Below the pieces are notes generated by a model, which ran no database searches, was not told the origin of the DNA, and saw only the letters and a program-made list of their open reading frames with translations. From the NCBI GenBank assembly GCA_963971535.1, contig OZ020601.1, positions 17,241,811 to 17,305,810 on the forward strand: a DNA stretch of 64,000 bases. Reading direction: 5' to 3'. Positions 11,270-22,062 of this stretch are shown here, in pieces. Within the stretch, counting starts at the first letter, position 1. Every line of letters starts with the position of its first letter. Position numbers and translations under genes: made by a program. This DNA comes from Notolepis coatsorum (taxonomy: Eukaryota; Chordata; Actinopteri; Aulopiformes; Paralepididae).

Positions 11270-11475
11270 GGCCACAAGCCGGCTTCTCTAACCCTGTAGC
11301 CACTGCTGGTACCCGTCTCCAGCCACAAGCCGGCTTCTCTAACCCTGTAGCCACCGCTGGTACCGTTTCACAAGCCGGCTTCTCTAACCCTGTAGCCACC
11401 GCTGGTACCGTTTCACAAGCCGGCTTCTCTAACCCTGTAGCCACTGCTGGTACCGTTTCACAAGCCGGCTTCAAG
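11270..11475. repeat. 45-bp minisatellite next to the Z3 donor array
   Basis: About four and a half units of roughly 45 bp containing caagccggcttctctaaccc and tgtagccaccgctggtacc. It directly follows the donor array at 11476-11897. On the minus strand it continues the open frame of exon Z3 as a 15-residue repeat. Confidence 0.85.
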
Positions 11476-11897
11476 ACCGGTCCTCGACCCACCTCTACAT
11501 CATAAACCATCTGGCTGTGGCCCGGTCCTCGACCCACCTCTACATCATAAACCATCTGGCTGTGGACCGGTCCTCGACTCACCTCTACATCATAAACCAT
11601 CTGGCTGTGGCCCGGTCCTCGACCCACCTCTACATCATAAACCATCTGGCTGTGGACCGGTCCTCGACCCACCTCTACATCATAAACCATCTGGCTGTGG
11701 ACCGGTCCTCGACTCACCTCTACATCATAAACCATCTGGCTGTGGCCCGGTCGTCGACCCACCTCTACATCATAAACCATCTGGCTGTGGCCCGGTCGTC
11801 GACCCACCTCTACATCATAAACCATCTGGCTGTGGACCGGTCCTCGACTCACCTCTACATCATAAACCATCTGGCTGTGGACCGGTCCTCGACTCAC
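11476..11897 (-). repeat. 45-bp minisatellite carrying copies of the Z3 splice donor
   Basis: About nine units of 45 bp. On the minus strand each unit starts GAGGTGAGTCGAGGACC or the variant GAGGTGGGTCGAGGACC, repeating the junction GAG|GTGAGTCG of exon Z3, followed by GGTCCACAGCCAGATGG and a short tail. The array begins at the donor itself. Because 45 is a multiple of three, the Z3 frame stays open across the array as a 15-residue repeat (VSRGPVHSQMVYDVE), so use of any of these donors would preserve the reading frame. Confidence 0.85.
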
Positions 11898-12199
11898 CTC
11901 GCCTGTGCCGTCCACGGGTTCCGGTATGACGCTGTCCTGCTCGTGTTTTTGCATGTGCTTCCTCAATAAGCTCGGGCGCAGGAAGCCCTTCGGGCAGAGG
12001 GGACAGGGGTGTGGTCTCTCCGCCAGGTGGGTCTTCACGTGGGCTCTCAGGTTGGAAGGTGTGGAGAAGCTCTTCTTGCAGACGGAGCAGGAGAAGGGTT
12101 TCTCTGCAGTGTGTGTTTTCTCGTGGTCTCCGAGTTTGGATGGCGACACGAAGGCCTTGCTGCAGACGGGACAGACGTGCTTCCTGTTCAGAGGCTTCC
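11898..12199 (-). CDS. C2H2 zinc-finger exon Z3 (three fingers)
   Basis: A 302-nt exon that starts after an excellent acceptor (TTTCCCGCTCTCTCAG) in phase 1 and ends at GAG|GTGAGT in phase 0. It encodes three C2H2 fingers with cores CPVCSKAF, CSVCKKSF and CPLCPKGF, separated by EKP- and ERP-type linkers. A short tail ending VDGTGE follows. The upstream partner is linker exon 16541-16685, which supplies the first base of an arginine codon at the junction. The downstream partner is the acidic exon 11062-11211. The donor is the first of a series of near-identical donors spread through the adjacent minisatellite. Confidence 0.82.
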
Positions 12200-12574
12200 C
12201 TGAGAGAGCGGGAAAGAAGGTTTCCACTAAATATCAAGACTTACTTAGGTTTGACAAACTGCTGAAGCTAAGGACTCATACATTCTTGCTGAAACGTTTG
12301 AGATCAAAAGGGATTTATAAATGCACACTTTGTTTAACCTCTTAAGCCCGAGCCATATTTTCAGAAGATTTGCCTAAAAGTACATACCCAAGTAAATGGA
12401 AGATTGCTCCACTTCTACAAGGTCCGTTTGCATGTTCTTGGTATAGCTATGGACCTCAGGGAATGTATTCCCAGTGTCAGAAATATTGTGTCTGTTACTA
12501 TGCTCGAGTAAATTGTAATGAACCAAAGGACAATATACATTATTATTTTTCCATCTTTGATGGTGAATAACTGA

Positions 12575-12800
12575 GCTAGCCTAGCTGTTGGCCAAAAACA
12601 CCTCTCCCGGAGTTTTAAGCCAGGCTAGTGGTCCGTATCTGGTTCCATTCATTTGTGCTAAGCTAGGCTAGCTTGCAGCCGGATAGGTTTCTACTGAACG
12701 CACAGAAAATAATTTGGAATCCATCCTCTTGTCTGACTCTGGAGAAGACTGTAAGCCCATTTCCAATAATGTTGGGAAATGTTGTGTACCTTTAACTTTG
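12575..12800. mobile_element. Fragment of the TTAA palindromic MITE
   Basis: The sequence from gctagcctagctgttggcc to gttgtgtacctttaac matches the right half of the MITE at 10549-10897. Its left end is lost. It abuts a block starting at about 12343 (ttaagcccgagccatatttt) that is related to the element at 52187-53293. Confidence 0.65.
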
Positions 12801-12970
12801 AACCACCTAGGATGTGGTGTTGAATCTCCTTGAGATTCCAAGGTTTTAGTAGGGGCCTATGAAATCCGTTTAATCTTTTCCTGTTTTCGGATTTGAATTT
12901 TCCTGTTTTCGGATTTCTCGGTTTAGAATTTTCCCATTTTCGTATTTCTGTTTTATTTATTTTTTTGGAT

Positions 12971-15403
12971 TTAAAGGCCCACTTGCAGGTTAAACCCTAC
13001 TCTTCAATTATGGGTAGTTTACATCATTGGTATCTAATTTCATTATTTATTTTTTTCCATTTGACGCCGGAAATTCCACTCAGAAAGGGTTCAAAAGGTC
13101 CATGCACGAATAACATGTATGGAGCCAATCAAAAAGCTTAGCAGACGCCATCAGTGCCGTGACGTCACTGCGGTTAACTTTCCCCTACTTCTGAACCACT
13201 ACAATGGAGTTTGACAAGTGCAGAAAGCTATTTCCTTGATCCAAATGGACGCCTTACAAGACGCAAATGGGTTTAATCGTCAGAGAGACTTTGATGGACC
13301 AGCTACAACTGCATTTTTGGTTGAAACAAGGTAGTTATAAGGTTTTTAATGTCGTAGTTTAAGTACTACATTTACCACTAGGCAGCCTGTTCAGTACGTA
13401 GCCGCTATTGGTCTGTTAGGCTGTCGCCTTATGCCCGTCCGGGTCATAGTACCAAGCTGGCTATATGGCTCTGGCTAACGTTAACGTTACCCCGCTAACG
13501 TTAGCATTATGTCTGTCGTGAACCATTTTAAATCGGGGCATAAAAAAGAGTTTGGGGAACGAGTAAAATGTGCAGGTCCTCTTCTCAGACCTGTGGGGCA
13601 AAGCACTGCACACATCATGCCGGCTAGCAAGCTACACGTCACGGTAGGGGTGGACGGTATGGTCTAAAATTTATATCACGGTATAATTTGAAGCATAGAC
13701 GGTAACGGTATATATCACGGTATCAGTGTTTCTGTTAGAATAATTTTTTTTGCCTGATAGGCAGGCTATATAAAGAATGACATCCTCAAGGCATGTAGAT
13801 TTATAATATTTTAACTTAAAACTAGGCTACTTTTGCGTATAAAGTCATTATATTCCAAATAAAATAAGTCCCGAGTCGAGACTCCTGCTCCCATTGCAAA
13901 CAGCGGGGCTGGATTTTGCTAGAAGCATATGTAGCTGCAGAGCCGCAGAGCGAATTGAATTGAATAAGAATTGAGACAAAGGTGCCACTCATCCTCAGCT
14001 TTAAGAATTGACAATTGTGTCAACAAATTGACACATGTGTCAACAAATTGACACATGTGTCAACAAATTGACACACAAAATGCTTAGAGACGATGGGGGT
14101 CAGAACGGCGCAAGGGTGGGGGGGCGCTGTTTGACGGGCCTGTGACCAGACCTGAAAGAGCCACTGGCTCTGCGACTCTGCAGCTGCATGCTATTCGCAA
14201 ATCCACTGCTGCACGCCTTCCTCCCGGCTCCCGCTGCTGCCGTCGTTATCATAACACTACACACATATCGTAATGTTTACAGCAAACTGTAGTTGATCAC
14301 CAGGTATGTTTTATTAACGTAGAATAATTCATATAAGAAAAACGATAGGGAAATATCTTACCTTTCTCCACTGGTTAAAAATGCCAGGAACTGAAATTGA
14401 AACTTGCTGTGCGCCGCGGTGATATGTGTTTATTATGAAATGACAATTGCGTGTTGACACGCCCACTGCGCGAAGCCTCCTAAATAACTTTTTCCAGTTT
14501 GCACATATCTATTATCTATGACTGATTCTATCTATTTTTAGGGGCAAATGCGATTGAAATAGTCGCGCTGTGGTTACATGACGTCATTGCTATTTTAGAG
14601 CTGCTCTACCGGTTAAACGGTATAGTCAAAATCCATACCGTAGAGCAAATTAATACCGTTTATACCGTATACCGTTTATACCGTCCACCCCTACGTCACG
14701 GCATGTTGATACGATAGTAGCCCATTTCATGACTGATGCACTCGGTCACGAAAGGGGCTACCACGATAGCTAACTAACGTTAACGTTACAAGCTCAAACA
14801 CCTTATAACTACTAACTTACTACTGTCGTGTCCATAAGTTCCCTGGCAGAATACTTTGTTTGTGAGGACAAAGGTATACAAAGAGGAGAGAACCATTTTA
14901 AATCGGGGCATGTTAGGAGTTTCGGGAATGCTAGCTAGCTAACTTAGCTACTAACGTTATATACACAATATGTACAACGACACAATGATTTACATGAGTA
15001 TTTACAAATATGGTAACGTGGTTGTTGCTTTTACAAATAGTGGTTAGCTTTAGAGATAAATGGCTATGATCACGGTGCACTAGTGTTAGGTGAAACAGAT
15101 ACTAGCTCCTCGGCTAGTAGTAACAAGAAGGCTTTGCTTCCTCCCACTACCTGCCTGTGATTCTCAGAGCCCCTGCTGCCCTGTACCTGCTGTGACGTCA
15201 TCATTAAGATGACACGCGCACGTTATGAACCATGGATTAAAATATCCATGTGCGTGGTGGTTGTGGTTGGGCTGACAAAATGTTTGATAAAAACGCTAAA
15301 ACTGGGTCAATTTAGATATTTTTTCCCCCTCTTCATGAAAGTCACCGTTGGCCTAGTCACATTGTTTATTGAACAAAAATACAACATGCAAGTGGGCCTT
15401 TAA
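12971..15403. mobile_element. TTAA-flanked (piggyBac-like) element nested in an hAT
   Basis: TTAA at 12971-12974 and 15400-15403, with inverted ends ttaaaggcccacttgca and tgcaagtgggcctttaa. It contains short internal repeats such as aaccattttaaatcggggca at about 13523 and 14892. No transposase frame is evident. Confidence 0.7.
13645..14693. mobile_element. hAT-like non-autonomous element (innermost of the nest)
   Basis: Inverted ends taggggtggacggtat and ataccgtccacccctac-type, flanked by a perfect 8-bp target-site duplication cgtcacgg (13637-13644 and 14694-14701). An 8-bp duplication is diagnostic of hAT-group insertion. Both subterminal regions are rich in accgtata-like motifs. No transposase frame is present. 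Confidence 0.8.
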
Positions 15404-15611
15404 GTTTAACCAAAAAAACGAATTAACTAACTTTAATAACAGTACATCTGCACAGTGCATTTCAATGTTCAGTGCCAGTTATGATTTATCTTTTTTTCAG
15501 TTCAGTTCAATGCATAAATAATAATTAAATAATACAAAATAATTATTTGTTTAAAAGAAATCAGACAAAAACAGTAAAATGTAATTTCTCAAAGATGTCC
15601 TTTAAAGGTTC

Positions 15612-15752
15612 ATGCTTCTCCCCATCTCTGGCTGATATCACCATTGTGATACATGATGGCATTGGTTAGGCGCTTTGCATTTTCCTCAGTGAGGGATTCT
15701 CTTTTGTCGGTCAGAAGCGTTTTGTACTTGCTGAAGCTTCTCTCTGTATAAT
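15612..15752 (-). pseudogene. hAT transposase C-terminal fragment
   Basis: The minus-strand frame TERSFSKYKTLLTDKRESL, continuing through TEENAKRLTN to a stop after RWGEA, matches the C-terminal region of hAT transposases, which mediates dimerisation. The DDE catalytic core upstream is not recognisable, so the element cannot make its own transposase. A separate open stretch at 16031-16113 (starting MEPQCFPAHTS, ending at a GTGAGT) lies inside the same element and could be another decayed exon of it. Confidence 0.65.
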
Positions 15753-16540
15753 AATTTTTTAGGTTTAAATATCAACATTATATGGCCATCCTCAGTAAGT
15801 ACTATCAAACTCCTCTGACCTCATCTGGTCTTTCCAAAGACCAGAGATGAGACGAGCGCTTTTCTTTTTGGCAAAGCTTAGCTTTATACTGTATACTAAT
15901 AGTACATGCATGAGCCTGGTCTCTTTTGAAAGGTAATATTCTGAAGTTACTACAGGATAATCACTTTTAGTGTTAATGAAATAAGAGTAACAGAGGTTTG
16001 AACTTGAGTTTAACTTGTGTACTCACATTTCTCTTTAGTGGTTTCCAGATTCCCGTTGTTAAGTTCTGGCATAGAGGTATGAGCTGGAAAACACTGCGGT
16101 TCCATAGCCTGAAGTCTTATGTAGTACAGATCCAAGTTTTATAAAGATCCATTAAAAATTGAGTGCTTGAGAAAGGTTTTAGTAAACCATATACCAACAA
16201 AAAATCCAAAATCCTCCATGGCTATCCGCGTTCTGAAGATTCACTCACAACAAATTTTCGCTCATCAACTTTCACCTACTTCCTCTATTCCCCCCCCCCC
16301 TCCCCATGGCCTGACCCCACCTGTTAAGAGGTTAATATCTCAATTCCGTGAAATCCTCTGTGATTCCGCGATCGCGGATTCCATAGGGCCCTAGTTTTAG
16401 CCGAGTAAAGTGACTATTTATCTAAATGTTATGTATAGTATATTTCTTTTATATTATATTTTTTACAGATTCAGTTATATACAGTATAACATTTAGCTAT
16501 CCATGTTCACATTCATACAGCTTCACAAAGTAACACTTAC

Positions 16541-16685
16541 TGCGTCGAAAGGTTTTGAGGAATGTCTCCTTTCCTTCATCATAGTCTTCTCCCACGTTAT
16601 CCGTTAAATCCTGGACCCCCTCTGGACGCAGGGACTGGCCAGACGTTAGCCGGGTGGTGTCGGAGATGGAGACGTCCTCAGGTTC
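16541..16685 (-). CDS. Linker exon A3 of the zinc-finger locus
   Basis: A 145-nt exon reading EPEDVSISDTTRLTSG, then QSLRPEGVQDLTDNVG and EDYDEGKETFLKTFRR. It enters in phase 0 and leaves in phase 1 at a strong donor GTAAGTG. The acceptor is CTCTCCCTCTCTAG, which is exactly the sequence repeated about thirty times in the minisatellite that follows upstream on the gene. It joins in frame to finger exon Z3. No domain is recognised; the acidic, polar composition is typical of linkers before finger arrays. Confidence 0.7.
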
Positions 16686-17806
16686 CTAGAGAGGGAGAGA
16701 AGATGACTAATGCTAAGTTTCTAGAGAGGGAGAGAAGATAATAAATGCTAAGTTTCTAGAGAGGGAGAGAAGATGATAAATGCTAAGTTTCTAGAGAGGG
16801 AGAGAAGATGACTAATGCTAAGTTTCTAGAGAGGGAGAGAAGATGACTAATGCTAAGTTTCTAGAGAGGGAGAGAAGATAATAAATGCTAAGTTTCTAGA
16901 GAGGGAGAGAAGATGATAAATGCTAAGTTTCTAGAGAGGGAGAGAAGATGACTAATGGCAAGTTTCTAGAGAGGGAGAGAAGATGACTAATGCTAAGTTT
17001 CTAGAGAGGGAGAGAAGATGACTAATGCTAAGTTTCTAGAGAGGGAGAGAAGATGACTAATGCTAAGTTTCTAGAGAGGGAGAGAAGATGACTAATGCTA
17101 AGTTTCTAGAGAGGGAGAGAAGATGACTAATGCTAAGTTTCTAGAGAGGGAGAGAAGATGACTAATGCTACGTTTCTAGAGAGGGAGATAAGATGACTAA
17201 TGCTAAGTTTCTAGAGAGGGAGAGAAGATGACTAATGCTAAGTTTCTAGAGAGGGAGATAAGATGACTAATGCTACGTTTCTAGAGAGGGAGAGAAGATG
17301 ACTAATGCTAAGTTTCTAGAGAGGGAGAGAAGATGACTAATGCTAAGTTTCTAGAGAGGGAGAGAGGCAAGTTTCTAGAGAGGGAGAGAAGATGACTAAT
17401 GCTAAGTTTCTAGAGAGGGAGAGATGACTAATGCTAAGTTTCTAGAGAGGCAGAGAAGATGACTAATGCTAAGTTTCTAGAGAGGCAGAGAAGATGACTA
17501 ATGCTAAGTTTCTAGAGAGGGAGAGATGACTAATGCTAAGTTTCTAGAGAGGGAGAGATGACTAATGCTAAGTTTCTAGAGAGGGAGAGAAGATGATAAA
17601 TGCTAAGTTTCTAGAGAGGGGGAGAAGATGATAAATGCTAAGTTTCTAGAGAGGGGGAGAAGATGACTAATGCTAAGTTTCTAGAGAGGGAGAGAAGATG
17701 ATAAATGCTAAGTTTCTAGAGAGGGGGAGAAGATGATAAATGCTAAGTTTCTAGAGAGGGGGAGAAGATGACTAATGCTAAGTTTCTAGAGAGGGAGAGA
17801 AGATGA
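16686..17806 (-). repeat. 35-bp minisatellite carrying copies of the A3 splice acceptor
   Basis: About thirty-two units of 35 bp built on atgactaatgctaagtttct followed by agagagggagagaag. On the minus strand each unit contains CTTCTCTCCCTCTCTAG followed by AAAC, that is, a pyrimidine tract and AG identical to the acceptor of the exon ending at 16685. Units differ by atgactaat versus atgataaat and by occasional 7- to 8-bp shortenings. Confidence 0.9.
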
Positions 17807-20720
17807 TCGCGAATTGCCCCTTTAATTGGCCGTTGCGATTGGTAAATATTATCTGGGGGCGGGCTTGCGAGTAGTGCTTTCAAGCCTTGCATTCGCATTT
17901 CACTCCTAAATTATCCAAGGCGTGTGATGACGCGATGACGTCACTCCAGGGCTGTACGCTAAGCTTTTTCACTAGGGGCACACTAATTTAGGGGCAAAAA
18001 ATATGTTTTAGGGGCAAATTTTTTAATAACAATTTTACCATTATAGTGCAAAAAAATATGTTCCTCCTGCCTCTTACTGTGGTCCTTTTATTTAACATTT
18101 AAGTGCTTTTGTTGTCAGGTTTGTATATATTTTTTTTTTTTTTTTAGCGTTTATCGCTTTTCTGGTCAAGCATGACCGACAGATACAGGGTGAAACGGGA
18201 TATAGAGCAGGGGAAGACATTCTGGCAAATGACGGCGGGTCCGGGAATCGAACTCGGAGTCCACCAGATCCGTAACGCAGCACGGTTTTCCCCGACGCAG
18301 AAATAGCGCCGAGATATGTGGTGAGCTACTGGAGCTCCCCCAGGTTTGTATCTTTTATAATGAACCAACTAGGGCTGGGCGATATGGCCTAAATATGATA
18401 TCACGATATTTTCTGACCTTTCGGCGATACACGATACACATCACAATGTTTTTCTTTTTTACCCCAAACAATTCATTATGAGGCTTACCAAGACAGTATT
18501 TGAGTTTGCAAGCTAACATTAAAGACAAAATAAAATACCCATGCATTTAGCATTTTTATATTATATATTAGATTTAGATTATTGGATTATTAGATTATAT
18601 ATTGCATATATTTAGCAATGAGATATTATATGATTTAGATATGAAATATGATGAATTGAAAATGGGGGACCCTGATGTAAACAAGACAAAAGTCTTTCTC
18701 TGGTCTGCATCCCCTTAACAATTGTATGTATTGAGCTATACTGTACCCATTCTGCAATATGTTAATAAAGTTTTAAATCAATCAATCAATCAATCAATAG
18801 CATTTTAATGAAACTACTGTATATTTGTATGTCTCTAAATGTTTTGATGAATTGAAAATGGAGGACCCTTATGTAAAAAAGCCGAAAGTCTTTTTCTAGT
18901 CTTCATCCTCCTGTACTGTATTGTACCCATTATGCAATCTGTTAATAAAGTTCTCATTCATTCATTCTGACGGAAAACAGAATAATTTTGATTGACAGTC
19001 GAGTCTGCCAATTACGTCACACCGCTTGCACCCGCCCTGCTGTTCTTAGCACCAATCGGCAAGCGCTATTAGTTTTTGACTTCCTGAATGTCCTGTGTGC
19101 TGACAACAACAAAGCTACTAACATTAGCTCCCCGCGGCCGACGAGTAGGAGACCAGTGCTCCGCAGGATGACTAAATGAGGCATAATGATTTTACCTCAA
19201 CGAATGTTATAATAAAAGCCTTTCCATACATCTGTCTGATTGAAAACTTTATTAACAGACCGCGGAATGGGCATATCTCAGCACGGGCTGAGAAATGAAC
19301 GAGTAACGTGTGGACCAGATTGACGCGACACAAGGTTTACACAACAGCCCCCACCCCTTGTTTTATTGTATTTGTACCTGTACTACCTGCTGTCAGCTGT
19401 TTATCTCTCTCTGTGAGCTTGATTAGCTCACGTTAGCTAGCGTTAGTTCCGCGGCTAACCCTGAACTAAATCAATGACTAGGTTCTAAAGCATTTCGAGT
19501 AGTTTTCACTGCACATAGAAGCAGCCAAACAGCGGGAGAATTTCGGGAGCATATGACCAAAACCCAGTTAGGAACCATCGATTCCCATCCCTACTACTAA
19601 CTTTACTTTTCTTCATAGCTAAATCAGACAGTCAGCCAGTCTATCAGAGTGAGTGCTCAGTTGATTTACCCCGCTGATCATACCTGAGTGCTCAGCGTCA
19701 TCACACGCCTTGGATCATTTAGGAGTGAAATGCGAATGCAAGGCTTGAAATCACTACTCGCAAGCCCGCCCCCAAATATTATTTACCAATCGCAACGGCC
19801 AATTAAAGGGGCAATTTGCGATAATCTCGTCGCAGTGTACAGCCCTGCACTCACGCGAGCTGAGCATGATCAGCGGGAACAATCGACTGAGCACTCACTC
19901 CGATAGACTCGCTGACTGTCTGATTTAGCTATGAATAAAAGTAAAGTTAGTATTGCTTCATATTTTCGACGCATTCGACCTCCTATAGTGAGCCGAACTG
20001 AACTCAGACACACGGAGAGAGCTGCGGCGTCTGCTGCTCCTCCTCCTCCAGCCCTCCCGCACCCGTGGCTGTTGTAAACACTAGTCTCTAGTGGGACACT
20101 GGGACCTCGGTGAGCCTGCCAGCCGGCTAGCTACTAATATCAACAAATGCTCCAGCAAGTCTAGTAGTGCATGATAGCTCGTGTTAGCTCACTGTTCAAA
20201 ACGAAACGTCCCATTAAACTAAATAGTTCACTGAGGAGTTGTCTTATATAGCAGTAGCTACAGATAGCTCCTGATATCAATGTCTTATGAGTCGATGCGT
20301 ATTCGAGCTGAGGGCACGCTGAATATAGTCAATAGCTGCAGCGCCGGAGAATCCTGGCTGTAGCTGGAGGCTACAGTATAGGTTCCAGCTGCAGCTCCGG
20401 AGAATCCTGGCCGTAGCTGGAGGCTACTCGAGTACACACAGACAGTGGAGCTGGTTGCATATAGCGAGCATTTTGACTTGTTGCGTGGTGGCGATGTCTC
20501 GCAGATAATACAACTACAAGTATGATTATATAATATATATATTTTATTAAAAAAATAAATTATATAAAATTCTTTTTTTTCTTAAATCAAAAACAATCGA
20601 TATAAATAATGGTAAAATTGTTATTTAAAAATTTGCCCCCAAAATTTTTTTTTTGCCCCTAAATTTCTCATTTAGGGGCAAGTGTGCCCCTAGTGAAAAA
20701 GCTTAGCGTACAGCCCTGCT
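17807..20720. mobile_element. Composite of nested hAT-like elements
   Basis: Two inverted pairs are visible. The block at 17807-17945 (gcccctttaattggccgttg) is inverted at about 19700-19850. The block at about 17950-18050 (cagggctgtacgctaagctt, toward ttaggggcaaa) is inverted at about 20610-20720. An end-like tagggctgggcgatatgg at 18372 has no partner in the region. The segment 20430-20580 is a copy of the interior of the element at 32942-34115. I did not find clear 8-bp duplications, so exact limits are uncertain. A SINE (18127-18340) and LINE tail fragments at 18650-18965 lie inside. Confidence 0.55.
18127..18340 (-). mobile_element. tRNA-derived SINE, family 2, copy 1
   Basis: On the minus strand the head reads gtagctcaccacatatctcg with a B box gagttcgattcccgg, and the 3' end reads gaccagaaaagcgataaacg followed by an A-rich tail. 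It is flanked by an 11-bp duplication caggtttgtat at 18116-18126 and 18341-18351. A second copy lies at about 49258-49475 on the plus strand. Confidence 0.8.
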
Positions 20721-20810
20721 CCAAGGTCATTCCTATCGCCGGCCCTAACTGCCTCCCTGACGGCGTGGATTCTACTCTCTTCAACAGACTTGGCTCCCTA
20801 CGCAACTACA

Positions 20811-21077
20811 ATGGATCAACTAGTAAGCTGGTCATTTGGAGCAATTGATCGAATTTTCTCTTCAAGGAAGCAAAACGCAGCTGATCCGCTGTGTCCAATC
20901 GGGACATATCAAGCGGGCTTTGCGATTGACAGTTGGAATAAATGGCGATCAATATGCCTGTTTTCTCTTGAAATTGAGGATGTTGAAGATGTGTACATCA
21001 TCACAATCCTGCTGATCGGCTTGGGAGCGATCGCAATCTGGATTTGTACAAGAATAATCGGGAAAAGAACTTGTTAA
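20811..21077 (+). CDS. Small single-pass membrane protein, unrecognised
   Basis: An 88-codon frame starting MDQLVSWSFGAIDRIF at 20811 (seven codons shorter than the longest frame, with a better ATG context). It ends RIIGKRTC before a TAA. A hydrophobic segment near the C terminus (VYIITILLIGLGAIAIWIC) looks like one transmembrane helix, followed by a short basic cytosolic tail. Preceding residues are rich in acidic groups (EIEDVEDVY). It lies on the strand opposite to the zinc-finger locus, between a composite transposon and exon Z2. I do not recognise the family. It could belong to a mobile element, or be a chance frame. Confidence 0.35.
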   Translation: MDQLVSWSFGAIDRIFSSRKQNAADPLCPIGTYQAGFAIDSWNKWRSICLFSLEIEDVEDVYIITILLIGLGAIAIWICTRIIGKRTC

Positions 21078-21257
21078 ACTTGTTAAAACCCACATGGAAC
21101 TTGTTAAAACACTTGCTGTCCATTCATCTGACGAACAATTGAGAGGTCAAGTCCTGCTGGGGGTCGCGCAGGACATTAAGAGCGCGACGGATCGAATTTG
21201 AGTCAAGAACGGTGCTTTTAGGGGTCATTGTCTTCTACTGCACCCCCCCACTGTCAC

Positions 21258-21583
21258 CTTCACGTCTCCAGCGGACGGCAGTGAAGCGTCGAATCCCTCT
21301 CCGCCGTGGATCTCCAGGTGCTTTCTGAAAACCCTCCTGACGGAGAAGCGTTTCTTGCAGACGCCGCACTGGTATGGTCTCTCCCCGGTGTGGGACCTCG
21401 TGTGCTCCTGCAGACGGGACGCCCTGGTGAAGCCGCGGCCGCAGATGTCGCAGACGTACTGCGCGGCACTCTGGTGGAGCCGCTCGTGCTGCAGCAGCTT
21501 CTCCGGCGAGGAGAAGTCCTTCTCACACAGGAAGCAGCGGAGGGGCGTTTCCTCCAAGAGATTCAGACGGGGGAGAAGATTGA
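21258..21583 (-). CDS. C2H2 zinc-finger exon Z2 (three fingers)
   Basis: This exon encodes three C2H2 fingers with cores CFLCEKDF, CDICGRGF and CGVCKKRF, joined by a diverged linker and a TGERPY linker. The likely acceptor is TGACAG with entry in phase 1, as in the other finger exons. The likely donor is AAG|GTGACAG after SAGDVK in phase 0. If that donor is not used, the frame runs on to a stop at 21225-21227, so it could also be a terminal exon. No linker exon was found between it and exon Z1, so the join to Z1 would break the frame. A LINE has inserted in that intron. Confidence 0.7.
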
Positions 21584-21737
21584 CTGTCATTCATTTTGGC
21601 AACTGATGAGCAACTAACTTATAGCAAATCACATTTATAACAGGAACAGTAAGTTGCTGAACGTACATAAACAATAATGACAGTTAAGAATTGTCAATGA
21701 ACTGTTCTGTACTGTGGAAGACAGTGTCTGAAATATA

Positions 21738-22062
21738 TCATTTACATTTAGTCATTAGCTGACACTTTTATCCAAAGCAACTTACAAGTTCTGTACGACA
21801 AGTCATCAGGAAGGGCACTACTCTATCAGCTGAGTAACAATATTAATCAAAGTGTTGAGTGCTACAGTGTAGGTTAGTATATTAGGATTAGAAGTGCATG
21901 ACAGTAAGGTTAGATTATTATTATTTTTTTTTTTCATTTCAGATAATGGTCGAAGAAGTGCGTCTTTAGTCGACGGCGAAAGATTGGACGGGTTTCGGCT
22001 GTCCCAACTGTGGCGGGCAGTTCGTTCCACTATTGTGGGGCAAGGACTGAGAAAAGGCGGCT
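21738..22062 (-). mobile_element. LINE (L2-type) 3' fragment
   Basis: On the minus strand a frame reading WNELPATVGTAETRP and RRRLKTHFFDHYLK followed by a stop at about 21940 is the C terminus typical of fish L2-type LINE ORF2 proteins. Further down, 21738-21790 (atttagtcattagctgacac and ttttatccaaagcaactt) is the matching 3' end that occurs widely in fish genomes. Confidence 0.6.

Larger units (their letters stand above)
12850..16393 (-). mobile_element. hAT element containing two nested insertions
   Basis: Inverted ends taggggcctatgaaatccg (12850) and cggattccatagggcccta (to 16393) are flanked by the identical 7-bp gttttag immediately outside each end. On the minus strand a frame at about 15612-15752 reads ERSFSKYKTLLTDKRESLTEENAK, split here as ERSFSKYKTLL and TDKRESLTEENAK. 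This matches the conserved C-terminal dimerisation segment of hAT transposases and ends in a stop. The N-terminal part is missing or decayed. Inside sits a TTAA element (12971-15403), which itself contains another hAT element (13645-14693). The whole nest lies in the intron between linker exon 16541-16685 and finger exon Z3. Confidence 0.75.

Noticed and set aside
11517-11969. Plus-strand frame of repeated HLYIINHLAV units
   Set aside because: Shadow of the 45-bp donor array on the opposite strand of a zinc-finger exon.
16031-16113. Zinc-finger gene exon starting MEPQCFPAHTS with a GTGAGT donor
   Set aside because: It lies inside the hAT element bounded by 7-bp flanks and its phase does not fit exon A3; more likely transposon sequence.
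16686-17806. CRISPR-like array (regular 35-bp repeats)
   Set aside because: There are no unique spacers between repeats; it is a head-to-tail minisatellite in a vertebrate intron.
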